Assembly: GCA_013285465.1 (NCBI GenBank)
Contig: CP053449.1
Location: forward strand, 2,318,735-2,382,734
DNA: 64,000 nt
Source: Pseudomonadota bacterium
GTDB taxonomy: Bacteria; Pseudomonadota; Alphaproteobacteria; Micavibrionales; CSBR16-224
Direction of reading: 5' to 3'
The notes beneath the pieces are model-generated. The model was not told where the DNA came from, did no database searches, and saw nothing but the letters and a program-made list of their open reading frames with translations. Both the position numbers and the translations under genes were made by a program. Shown piece after piece: positions 45,374-53,589 of this stretch; within the stretch, counting starts at the first letter, position 1, and each line of letters starts with the position of its first letter.

Positions 45374-47113
45374 ATGGCTGATAAAGACGATTTCGATTTT
45401 GACGAGAAAGACACCGACGCTTTTGATATGAGCGATGATGAGCTTTTCGGTGATGACGCCGAAGAACTGAAAGCGGATACTGACGATGACGAGCCGTCAG
45501 GTTCCAGCGATGAAGATTTTGGCGATGATGTCGAAGGACGCCGCGCCGAACAGGAAGCCCGTAAAAATCAATCTGTTCAAGCCCGCGAAAAAATGGGCTG
45601 GACGATCCCGAGCTACCAGCAAATGAACACCGAGCTTGCTGAAAAAGAGCCGACCCTGAAAACACTTATTCAGGATTATAAGGCGCTTCAGGCAAAGAAA
45701 AACCCGTCTGATGAAGAACAGGCAAAAATGGATGAATTGAAATCCGAAGTTGCCAATATCCGCCGCCTGCAAAAAGACATTCAGGCGATGGATGCGCATA
45801 TTGATACGATTTTGGCCGCACCGGCTGATTTTGACAATATTATCAATTACGGCAGCTCGGTCACCGACCAGCTTGGCGAATTGACCGACAAGCTTTTGGA
45901 AATCCAAAGCAAATCCACGGATAAATTCACCGTCTTTAATGACACAATGTCGCAGGTTCGCGGTATTGTCGAAGACCGTGACTTTGAACAAGGCCTTGCC
46001 TTCCTGAAAGACCGTACGCTGACCAACGGTAAGCGCGTTCTGAACCAGGCAGGTGATGCAGCCAAGGAAGTCGGAAAAGTCGGTAGCGGCATTCTGAAAA
46101 GCACATGGCGCGCTTTGACATCCAAAAAAGCCGACCGTGAAGAAAAAGAGCGTACGGCAGAACTTGAGCGTGAAAACGCCCTGCTGAACGAACTTCCGGA
46201 AAAGCGGAAACAGCTGCAACAAGCTGCCGACGCCATTGAAAAACTGGAAAGAAGCTTGGTGAACCACGCTATTCAGGTTGAAAACCTCGGTAAAACAAAC
46301 CTGAATGCCGTTAACGAGCTGCGCCTTTACATTGCCGCAGGTGATGAAATCCTCCGCATTTATGACGAGGAACTGATCCCGGCTGCAAAAGACCGCTTCC
46401 AACGTGAAAAAACGCCGGATTCGGAAACAACGCTGAAGAACCTGCAGACCTCTGCATCGGATTTCTTCGATCAGGTTCTTGAACTTGAAGTCGTTATGTT
46501 CCGTGCACGCCGTGACGTTCTGGAACTGGCACAACAGGCCAAAACGAACCGTGAGTACATCAAAACGATTAAAAAGATGCGCAAAAACGGTATCAACCAG
46601 TGGAAAACGGCTCTGGCAAAAGCTGCCCTGCAAGGTCAGTCGATGAAACAAGGCCGCGCAATCCTCGAACATTCACGCTTCGGCGCCGAAACGGACGATC
46701 TGTCGATCGAAATCCAGCAGGCTTCGGCAAAGAGCGCGAAAGCAATCCAGGAAAGCCGCCTGAACGAAATCAGCAACCTGCTGGACAACCAGCAAAAGCT
46801 GAAGAAAATCATCGAAGGCTCTCTGCAGAACGACGCAGATTTCGAGAAAAAACGTCTGGCCGGTCGCCAGCAACTGAAGCAGGCCGAGGAGGAATTGGCG
46901 GAACTGACGCACAAATCCAACAAAGCTCTGGCTTCAAAAGGCGACAATGTCAGCCACAAAACAGAGCGCGATACCGCGAAAACGAAAAAAGACGACGATT
47001 TCGATACCACACCGGCAACGGACGGTACGAACGACAACAACGATACGGGCGTCGACGATATCGCAGCTCAGGTTCGCAGAAACCGCAAAACCGGTGCCGG
47101 ACCGAAGAAATAA
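45374..47113 (+). CDS. TelA-like (toxic anion resistance family) coiled-coil protein
   Basis: The 579-residue soluble protein begins with a strongly acidic stretch (residues 5-55). Long coiled coils follow. A central-to-late region (about 325-470) resembles TelA, with ELRLYIAAGDEILRIYDEELIP, a LELEVVMFRARRDVLEL helix and the INQWKTAL helix. A C-terminal acidic/polar tail then ends in basic residues. TelA proteins are linked to tellurite tolerance and the TerD stress group, but their real role is unclear. No ter genes are near. GAGGAG precedes ATG 45374, and a strong terminator follows. Confidence 0.6.
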   Translation: MADKDDFDFDEKDTDAFDMSDDELFGDDAEELKADTDDDEPSGSSDEDFGDDVEGRRAEQEARKNQSVQAREKMGWTIPSYQQMNTELAEKEPTLKTLIQDYKALQAKKNPSDEEQAKMDELKSEVANIRRLQKDIQAMDAHIDTILAAPADFDNIINYGSSVTDQLGELTDKLLEIQSKSTDKFTVFNDTMSQVRGIVEDRDFEQGLAFLKDRTLTNGKRVLNQAGDAAKEVGKVGSGILKSTWRALTSKKADREEKERTAELERENALLNELPEKRKQLQQAADAIEKLERSLVNHAIQVENLGKTNLNAVNELRLYIAAGDEILRIYDEELIPAAKDRFQREKTPDSETTLKNLQTSASDFFDQVLELEVVMFRARRDVLELAQQAKTNREYIKTIKKMRKNGINQWKTALAKAALQGQSMKQGRAILEHSRFGAETDDLSIEIQQASAKSAKAIQESRLNEISNLLDNQQKLKKIIEGSLQNDADFEKKRLAGRQQLKQAEEELAELTHKSNKALASKGDNVSHKTERDTAKTKKDDDFDTTPATDGTNDNNDTGVDDIAAQVRRNRKTGAGPKK

Positions 47114-47138
47114 GACAGACACTCCTCTGTACCGTAAG

Positions 47139-47170
47139 CGACCGGTTCTTGCAAAAGAGCCGGTCGTTTT
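47139..47170 (+). terminator. Intrinsic terminator with GCAA loop
   Basis: CGACCGG (47139-47145) pairs with CCGGTCG (47160-47166). The stem extends inward through five more pairs to a GCAA tetraloop and is followed by TTTT. It serves the TelA-like gene. Confidence 0.88.
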
Positions 47171-47277
47171 CTTTGAGAGCACCCATCATTCAATCTGGGC
47201 TGCGGTGTTTCATCAAAAAGAAAAAACGGACGACATTGCTGCCGTCCGCTTTCTTAATTTTTCCGGATTACACGGTC

Positions 47278-47766
47278 TTAATTGACCAGAACCCATGTGC
47301 CGTCAGCCTGTTTGCAGGCTGTGCCATAGGCCGTTTCAGCCTGACCGTCCACAACGATGGTCTGCTGGTATTTACGGCAGTAATCACCGGCATTGGTATA
47401 GCCTTCTTTCACCGGCGTGATCGACCCGCGGTTACCGCTTTCCGGATTTTCCCATGTAATGGTTTCACCCATCGGCGCGGTGTAAGCCTGTTCCGTTGCG
47501 CGGCTGGCATATTGCATATCGGCACGGTCCAGAGATTTTCCGACTTCACTGCCAAGGAAGGCACCCAGAAGCGTCCCCGCACCTGTTGCCCAAAGCTGGC
47601 CTTTACCGCCGCCGACATTTGATCCGAGGATACCGCCGATCACCGCACCGCTGGCGGCACCGACCGTTTGTTTCGTTCCCATGCCCCATTGGCCGTTTTG
47701 CGTACAACCTGCCGCCGGCAAAGCCAGCGCAGCGACAAGAGCGACTGTCATTAAAGATTTTTTCAT
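47278..47766 (-). CDS. Glycine-zipper surface-antigen-type lipoprotein
   Basis: From ATG 47766 with GAAGGA upstream, the product has 162 residues. A lipoprotein signal peptide ends LPAAGC, making Cys20 the lipidated residue. A glycine-zipper segment follows (GAASGAVIGGILGSNVGGG, GAGTLLGAFLGSEVG), then a small C-terminal domain (YCRKYQQTIVVDGQAETAYGTACKQ). This layout matches the Rickettsia 17-kDa surface antigen group, thought to sit in the outer membrane. The long frame upstream is not coding. Confidence 0.87.
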   Translation of the reverse strand: MKKSLMTVALVAALALPAAGCTQNGQWGMGTKQTVGAASGAVIGGILGSNVGGGKGQLWATGAGTLLGAFLGSEVGKSLDRADMQYASRATEQAYTAPMGETITWENPESGNRGSITPVKEGYTNAGDYCRKYQQTIVVDGQAETAYGTACKQADGTWVLVN

Positions 47767-47846
47767 TCCTTCATTACCCCTTTTTTCAAGACAACACTGA
47801 GCATATAGTATTAAACTGATCGCGGTTTCGCAAGGGAATTTGAAAA

Positions 47847-48485
47847 ATGTCACAGCAGACGCATAATGAAATTTTTGAGGCAAAAGGCGCAGAGCTCGAC
47901 CCTTTTGCCGTCTTTGGTTTATGGCTGGAGGAAGCGAAGGAAAAAGACGGTTTTTTCGACGCCACCGCTTTTGCATTGGCCACTGCCGGAGAAAACGGCC
48001 TGCCCTCCGTACGCATGGTGCTATTGAAGGATTTTGACGCAGACGGTTTTGTTTTTTACACCAATACGCTCAGCCAGAAAGGCCGCGAACTGGCTGAAAA
48101 TCCGCAGGCCGCACTTTGTTTTCACTGGAAAAATCCCGGCCGCCAGTTCCGCGCCCACGGGCCCATCATTCCGGTCACAGAGGCGGAAGCGGATGATTAT
48201 TTCGCCTCCCGCCCCTATGGCAGCCGCATTGCCTCCGCCGCATCGGATCAATCCGCCCCGCTGGCGCAGCGGCAGGATTATCTGGATAAAATCGCCGCAC
48301 TGAAAAAGCAATATCCCAAGGAAGACAACAACGTGCCGCGCCCGCCGCATTGGTCGGGCTACCGCATCGCACCGCTGGAAATCGAATTCTGGGAGGAAGG
48401 CAAATACCGCGCCCATCAGCGCCGCATCTTCACCCGCAGCGATGTCACCGCCACAACATGGCAATCAACGCTGCTTTACCCTTGA
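47847..48485 (+). CDS. pdxH: Pyridoxamine 5'-phosphate oxidase
   Basis: PdxH makes pyridoxal phosphate from pyridoxine or pyridoxamine phosphate using FMN. The 212-residue protein has LPSVRMVLLKDFDADGFVFYTN, RQFRAHGPI, SRPYGSRIASAASDQS and the C-terminal RPPHWSGYRIAPLEIEFW. The family's RLHDR element is RAHQR here. It heads a run with tsaC and pgk spaced 8 and 18 bases apart. Confidence 0.94.
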   Translation: MSQQTHNEIFEAKGAELDPFAVFGLWLEEAKEKDGFFDATAFALATAGENGLPSVRMVLLKDFDADGFVFYTNTLSQKGRELAENPQAALCFHWKNPGRQFRAHGPIIPVTEAEADDYFASRPYGSRIASAASDQSAPLAQRQDYLDKIAALKKQYPKEDNNVPRPPHWSGYRIAPLEIEFWEEGKYRAHQRRIFTRSDVTATTWQSTLLYP

Positions 48486-48493
48486 AATAAGTT

Positions 48494-49492
48494 ATGAGCA
48501 AAATCTTCCCCGCCACAAAAGACGCGATTGAAAAGGCCGCCACCCTCCTGAAGGATGGTGCTGTCGTTGCTTTCCCGACCGAGACGGTTTACGGCCTTGG
48601 CGCAGATGCGACATCGGAAGAGGCTGTTTTGGGGATTTTCGCCGCCAAAAACCGCCCCGCCGTCAATCCGCTGATTGTCCATGTCACGGATTGGAAAATG
48701 GCGGAAGACTATGCCGAAACCAATGCCCGCGCAAAATTGCTGGCGGCAAGTTTCTGGCCGGGGCCGCTCAGCATTATTTTAAAACGCAAAAAAGACACAA
48801 AACTGGCGCAAGCCGTCAGCGCGGGGCTGGACTCCGTTGCCCTGCGCGCCCCCGCCCATCCTGTCGCGCAGCAATTAATCGCCGCGCTCGGGCGGCCTAT
48901 TGCCGCGCCCAGCGCCAACCGCTCCGGCACGCTAAGCCCGACAAGCCCGCTGCATGTTGAAAAAAGCCTCGGTGATGCCGTGCCGATGATTCTGGCAGGC
49001 GGAAAATGCGCCATCGGGCTGGAATCAACCGTCGTTGATATGACGACGGAGACCCCCACCGTGCTGCGCGCAGGCTTTATCCTGCCCGAAAGCATTACCG
49101 CTGTTCTGGGGGAAGAGGTTCAGACAGCTTACGAATATGTCGCCGATGAAAACACCGCTGCGCCGCATTCCCCCGGACAGCTTCTCCGCCATTACGCGCC
49201 GGATACGCCGCTGCGGCTGAAAGCCGTTGATATTACAGAAGGCGAAGCCCTGCTCGCCTTCGGATCGACACGGTTTATGAGCCTGCGCGACACAGGACAT
49301 GTGCCTGAGCAGGATATTTTCAATCTCAGCAAAACAGGTGATTTAACCGAAGCGGCGGCAAATCTGTTTGCCATGCTTCACGAAATCGATCAAAAAGGGT
49401 ATAAAGGTATTGCCGTCATGGATATTCCCGCAACGGGGCTGGGCATTGCCGTCAATGACCGTTTGCGCCGCGCCGCACGCGCCCAACAATAA
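48494..49492 (+). CDS. Threonylcarbamoyl-AMP synthase (Sua5 long form)
   Basis: This enzyme makes threonylcarbamoyl-AMP for the t6A37 modification of tRNA. The 332-residue product has the YrdC domain (GAVVAFPTETVYGLGADA, KNRPAVNPLIVHV, APSANRSGTLSPTS) and a C-terminal Sua5 domain from about 210 (SPGQLLRHYAPDTPLRL). It is the long, two-domain form, unlike E. coli TsaC. It lies in the pdxH-tsaC-pgk run. Confidence 0.92.
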   Translation: MSKIFPATKDAIEKAATLLKDGAVVAFPTETVYGLGADATSEEAVLGIFAAKNRPAVNPLIVHVTDWKMAEDYAETNARAKLLAASFWPGPLSIILKRKKDTKLAQAVSAGLDSVALRAPAHPVAQQLIAALGRPIAAPSANRSGTLSPTSPLHVEKSLGDAVPMILAGGKCAIGLESTVVDMTTETPTVLRAGFILPESITAVLGEEVQTAYEYVADENTAAPHSPGQLLRHYAPDTPLRLKAVDITEGEALLAFGSTRFMSLRDTGHVPEQDIFNLSKTGDLTEAAANLFAMLHEIDQKGYKGIAVMDIPATGLGIAVNDRLRRAARAQQ

Positions 49493-49510
49493 GGAAGAGG
49501 ATGCAGAAAA

Positions 49511-50686
49511 ATGACCATCAAAACACTTGAAGATCTTGGTGATCTGGGCGGCAAAACCGCAGTTTTACGCGCTGATTTCAATGTCCCGCTGAAAAACGGC
49601 ATTATCGGTGACGATACCCGCATCCGCGCAACGGTGCCGACGATCAAAACCCTGCTGGAAAAAGGCGCACGTGTTGTCATTCTGTCTCATCTTGGTCGCC
49701 CTGACGGCAAACCCGCGCCGGAATATTCGCTGAAACCGCTGGTCTCCCGCCTCTCCGATCTTTTGGGCGAAGATGTCGGCTTTACCGCTGACTGCATGGA
49801 TCCGCCCGCCGGACAAAAAGTCGTGCTGATGGAAAATCTGCGTTTTTACGCCGAGGAAGAAGAAAATGACCGCGCCTTTGCCGAGCGACTGGCCGCGCAT
49901 GGCGATATTTTCGTCAATGACGCCTTTTCCACCGCGCACCGCGCCCATGCCTCCACCCATGCTTTGGCGGAACTGATGCCTGCCTATGCCGGACATCTGA
50001 TGGCGGAGGAAATCGCCGCATTGAATGCCGCGCTGGAAGAACCAGAACGCCCCGTTGCCGCCGTTGTCGGCGGTGCGAAAGTTTCCACCAAGCTCGATGT
50101 CTTAAACCATCTGATCCATAAAACCGATGTGCTCGTGCTGGGCGGCGGCATGGCCAATACTTTTCTGGCCGCCAAAGGTTTTGCCGTCGGCAAATCCCTG
50201 CATGAACCAGATATGCTGGACACCGCCCGCAAGATCATGACGGCGGCACATGCCGCAGGCTGCAATATCGTGCTGCCCGAAGATGTCGTGGTTGCCGCGG
50301 AATTTGCCGAAAACGCACCGTCAGAGACGGTCACGGTTGATGCCATCCCCGCCGATAAAATGGCACTGGATATCGGCGAAAAATCAATCACCCATATTAT
50401 TTCCGTCCTCGAAGACTGCAAAACCGTGCTGTGGAACGGCCCGATGGGAGCCTTCGAGATTCCTCCCTTTGACAAAGGCACGGTCAAAGTCGCGCAATAT
50501 GTTGCCGAACGCACCGAAGACGGCACATTAACCAGTATTGCAGGCGGTGGTGATACCGTTGCGGCACTGGCGGCGGCAGAGGTGAAGGACAAATTCAGCT
50601 ATGTCTCCACCGCAGGCGGCGCGTTTCTGGAATGGATCGAGGGCAAAATCCTGCCCGCCATCGCCGCGCTGGACAAAGCAGCTTAA
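49511..50686 (+). CDS. pgk: Phosphoglycerate kinase
   Basis: Pgk transfers phosphate between 1,3-bisphosphoglycerate and ADP in glycolysis. The 391-residue protein has TAVLRADFNVPLKNG, SHLGRPDGKP, GGAKVSTKLDVL, WNGPMGAFEIPPFDKGT and the late GGGDTVAAL. AAGGAAGAGG precedes ATG 49511. The promoter of the next gene begins at its stop codon. Confidence 0.97.
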   Translation: MTIKTLEDLGDLGGKTAVLRADFNVPLKNGIIGDDTRIRATVPTIKTLLEKGARVVILSHLGRPDGKPAPEYSLKPLVSRLSDLLGEDVGFTADCMDPPAGQKVVLMENLRFYAEEEENDRAFAERLAAHGDIFVNDAFSTAHRAHASTHALAELMPAYAGHLMAEEIAALNAALEEPERPVAAVVGGAKVSTKLDVLNHLIHKTDVLVLGGGMANTFLAAKGFAVGKSLHEPDMLDTARKIMTAAHAAGCNIVLPEDVVVAAEFAENAPSETVTVDAIPADKMALDIGEKSITHIISVLEDCKTVLWNGPMGAFEIPPFDKGTVKVAQYVAERTEDGTLTSIAGGGDTVAALAAAEVKDKFSYVSTAGGAFLEWIEGKILPAIAALDKAA

Positions 50687-50688
50687 TA

Positions 50689-50717
50689 TTGACATAACCA
50701 TAATATTTGTGTAGTCT
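50689..50717 (+). promoter_or_regulatory. Promoter of the ankyrin gene at 50756
   Basis: TTGACA (50689-50694), 17-base spacer, TAGTCT (50712-50717). It is the third TTGACATA promoter. The -10 is poor, so this is tentative. Confidence 0.45.
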
Positions 50718-50755
50718 CGGTCTTCCCTGACACGAAGAAAAGACCGGACCCGTCA

Positions 50756-51379
50756 ATGGTAAACACCTTAAATATGGCGCTTTTAAGTGCCGTTAAAAAC
50801 AACGACCCCGCCGCCATTCACACGGCGTTGCAGAACGGCGCCGATCTTGAATTCCGCGATATTTCCTTTTACACGCCGCTGATCTGGGCGGCACGCGAGG
50901 GCAATGCCAAAGCCCTGCAATATCTGATTGAGCAGAATGCGGAACTGGATGCCCAGAATGAATATGGCGAAACCGCACTGATTTTCGCCACCACCACCCG
51001 CCATACGGATTGTGCAAAAATCCTGATTGCATGCGGCGCTGATCTTGACGTCAAAACTTTCAGCGGCTGCACGGCGCTGATGTGGGCGGTACAGCGCGAT
51101 GACGCGCCGCTGGTTGATGCGCTGATTGCCGCAGGTGCGGGGCTCGACATCACGGATGACAGCGGCGGCACCGCCCTGACATGGGCGGCGGAGCAGAACA
51201 ACCACCGCATGATTGCCAAATTACTGACCGCCGGAGCTGACCCGGAAGCGGCATATCCCGAAAAAACCGGCAAATATGCCGCCGTCTTTGCCGAAGTTGC
51301 CGCCAGAACCCTGCGCGAGAAGGCACAGAAGCACGAGAATCTGCGCAGCTATATCAAAAGACACAAACCCTCTCCCTGA
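50756..51379 (+). CDS. Ankyrin-repeat protein
   Basis: The 207-residue soluble protein is almost all ankyrin repeats (about five, residues 5-165). Cores include TPLIWAAREGNAKALQYLIEQN, ETALIFATTTRHTDCAKILIA, CTALMWAVQRDDAPLVDALIA and TALTWAAEQNNHRMIAKLLTA. The C-terminus is helical and basic (KAQKHENLRSYIKRH), similar to the tail of the ankyrin protein ending at 16799. No partner is evident. Confidence 0.85.
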   Translation: MVNTLNMALLSAVKNNDPAAIHTALQNGADLEFRDISFYTPLIWAAREGNAKALQYLIEQNAELDAQNEYGETALIFATTTRHTDCAKILIACGADLDVKTFSGCTALMWAVQRDDAPLVDALIAAGAGLDITDDSGGTALTWAAEQNNHRMIAKLLTAGADPEAAYPEKTGKYAAVFAEVAARTLREKAQKHENLRSYIKRHKPSP

Positions 51380-51498
51380 TTTTACCGTGCTAAAAACCGC
51401 TTTTTTACCCCCTGCCGCGGCGTTTACAGCTGTGCGCAAATATGATTGAATAAATCTGCTTCAAATCGTCACATGCAACACAAAACCAAAGGCAGGTC

Positions 51499-52116
51499 AT
51501 GGCTTCTCTCTATTTCAAATATTCCGCGATGAATTCAGGCAAATCCACGCAATTGCTGCAAGCGCATTACAATTACCGCGAACGCGGCATGACACCGCTG
51601 GCCGTCACTGCCGCCATTGATGACCGTTACGGTATCGGCAAAATCACCGCCCGCATTGGTCTGGAGCTGCCTGCGGAGCTGTTTGCAAGCGATACCGACC
51701 TGTTTGCGATGGTCGATGATAAAATCACCGCAGGCGAGAAAATCCACGCCGTACTGGTGGATGAAGCGCAATTCCTGAACGAAGAACAGGTCGCGCAATG
51801 TGCAAAAATCGTTGATGAAATCGGCATTCCCGTCATGGCCTACGGGCTGCGCACCGATTTTCTGGGAAAATTCTTCCCCGGCTCGGAAGCGCTGATGCGT
51901 ATGGCGGATAATATTGAAGAGATCAAGACCATCTGCTGGTGCGGAAGCAAAGCCACCCATACCGCCCGTATGGATGAAAACGGTACGGTCTTGAAGGAAG
52001 GCGAGCAAATCAGCATCGGCGGCAATGATGTTTATATCGCCCTGTGCCGCAAGCATCACACGGCGGGACAAAGCCATCCGGAAGAAAAACAAAGCGTTTT
52101 AAACACCGCTGCCTGA
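51499..52116 (+). CDS. tdk: Thymidine kinase
   Basis: Tdk salvages thymidine. The 205-residue product has the P-loop SAMNSGKST (residues 9-17), AVLVDEAQFL, GLRTDFLGKFFPGS and the zinc lasso with CWCG and CRKH. ATG 51499 follows GGCAGGTC. It stands alone. Confidence 0.95.
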   Translation: MASLYFKYSAMNSGKSTQLLQAHYNYRERGMTPLAVTAAIDDRYGIGKITARIGLELPAELFASDTDLFAMVDDKITAGEKIHAVLVDEAQFLNEEQVAQCAKIVDEIGIPVMAYGLRTDFLGKFFPGSEALMRMADNIEEIKTICWCGSKATHTARMDENGTVLKEGEQISIGGNDVYIALCRKHHTAGQSHPEEKQSVLNTAA

Positions 52117-52128
52117 TTCCGCAATATA

Positions 52129-52157
52129 TTGACATAGTGGCAATCTATCCTTACAGT
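52129..52157 (+). promoter_or_regulatory. Promoter of the zincin-like gene
   Basis: TTGACA (52129-52134), 17-base spacer, TACAGT (52152-52157); the -35 again runs TTGACATA. Confidence 0.6.
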
Positions 52158-52200
52158 AAAACCGCTTTACAAGTAATTTTACGATAGAAGGAGAGAGCAA

Positions 52201-53511
52201 ATGGCTGATAAGCGGGAACGCAAAACCTATACGGTTGCCCAGATCAAAGAGGAATTCTTTCAGGAATTTCCCGAACTGAAAAATACGGTCAAAATTCTCG
52301 ACCCCCGCGATTATGACGGCATTGACGACATCATCGCCGATGTCCGCCCCGATTTTCAGGAAGAGGCAAAAATGCCCGGCCAAAACCCGATGCTGCCCGC
52401 CATGCGCGAAAATATGCTGCGTCAGGTGCTGAAAATGGGCGCGCCCGTTGCCATGATGCTGGGTGTTGACCCGAATGCCGATACGATCGGCGGCACAAAA
52501 CGCCTTGTTTTCGGCGGCAATGAAGATTTGCATTTCGATACGCTGGTCTGGCGCGGCTTGTCCCCCGGAACAGCCAATCTGATCGCCCAGTTCGATAAGG
52601 ATTTCGAAGAAAAACTGCAGGAAAAGGTCAAAGGCACCTATCACCTGCCGCCCGAGCTGGATGACCCGAATATCCTGCAAAGCTTCGTGCTCGATCACGA
52701 GCTGGGTCACGCCGCCACCGCGCATATGATCAAACAGGATAAAGCGCTGACCCATGACGTGCCGCAATATTGGGAATGTATCGCAGACAGCTATGCGCTG
52801 ATCCGCCATTACCAGCGTTACGGTGAAGACAGCCAGTTCGGTGAATATTGGGCGGCTTTCCGTTCCTCTGCCGCCGTGATGGTTCCCGACCCCGTGCATT
52901 GGACGGCGGAAGCGATGGAGAAAGTCATTGATCTGAACAAACAGGGTAAAATCAAAGACCTGACCCCGAAAGAGGCGATTGATCTGGCGGTGAAAATCGC
53001 TGATGAATGCGGTTTCGGTCTGGATGAAAGCCCGAATATTTCCAAAGCTTTCGGTACCTCGCCGTTAAAAGACGCCTTTATTGAAAGCGTCGGCAAAGGT
53101 GTTGTCAACACCTTGAAAGATTTGTGGAAAAAATCGAAAAATCCCGAGATCATTCCGGTCGAACAACCGGCCAATGACAAGGAAGAAGGTCTGTTTGACG
53201 GTATCCAGAAAAACTTTTTCAAACATTGCACCGACCGTCTGGACAATAAAGACAACACCGTGCGTAAAATCGGTGATATCGCGATGAAGACGCAATCTTC
53301 CGTCGTTTACCGCGTTGCGAAGGATTTCGTCAACACGGTCGAGAGAATCTGGCCCGAACTGGATGCGCAGAAACTCGCCGCTGTGAAAAAAGCCGTTAAT
53401 ACCCGTACGGATATCCCGAAAAGCGAACCGGGACGCTCGATGGCGGAACGCATGGCGCATGACATGAAAACGAAACATCTGCGTAACAAGAAATTCGGCA
53501 ACGGTTCTTAA
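52201..53511 (+). CDS. Zincin-like protein of unknown function
   Basis: The 436-residue soluble protein holds LDHELGHAATAH (residues about 173-184), an HExxH-type zinc site. About 25 residues later ECIADSYALIRHYQRYG offers the third ligand, as in gluzincin/WLM-like peptidases. The N-terminal 150 residues and the C-terminal region match nothing I know. There is no signal peptide. ATG 52201 follows AAGGAGAGAG. A strong promoter and terminator bracket it, so it is a one-gene unit. A cytoplasmic protease is the likely role; the target is unknown. Confidence 0.6.
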   Translation: MADKRERKTYTVAQIKEEFFQEFPELKNTVKILDPRDYDGIDDIIADVRPDFQEEAKMPGQNPMLPAMRENMLRQVLKMGAPVAMMLGVDPNADTIGGTKRLVFGGNEDLHFDTLVWRGLSPGTANLIAQFDKDFEEKLQEKVKGTYHLPPELDDPNILQSFVLDHELGHAATAHMIKQDKALTHDVPQYWECIADSYALIRHYQRYGEDSQFGEYWAAFRSSAAVMVPDPVHWTAEAMEKVIDLNKQGKIKDLTPKEAIDLAVKIADECGFGLDESPNISKAFGTSPLKDAFIESVGKGVVNTLKDLWKKSKNPEIIPVEQPANDKEEGLFDGIQKNFFKHCTDRLDNKDNTVRKIGDIAMKTQSSVVYRVAKDFVNTVERIWPELDAQKLAAVKKAVNTRTDIPKSEPGRSMAERMAHDMKTKHLRNKKFGNGS

Positions 53512-53541
53512 AAGCCGTCGTTTTTCAACAAGACAAAAAGA

Positions 53542-53576
53542 AACAAGCCCCGCAAATAACGGGGCTTGTTTTTTTA
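53542..53576. terminator. Intrinsic terminator
   Basis: AACAAGCCCCG (53542-53552) and CGGGGCTTGTT (53560-53570) form an 11-bp stem followed by a T-run. It ends the zincin-like gene and may serve the convergent citrate synthase gene. Confidence 0.9.
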
Positions 53577-53589
53577 TAATATCACCGTT

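Noticed and set aside
45497-46672. 391-codon open frame opposite the TelA-like gene
   Set aside because: Antisense shadow; Phe/Cys-rich mirror of a Lys/Glu-rich coiled coil.
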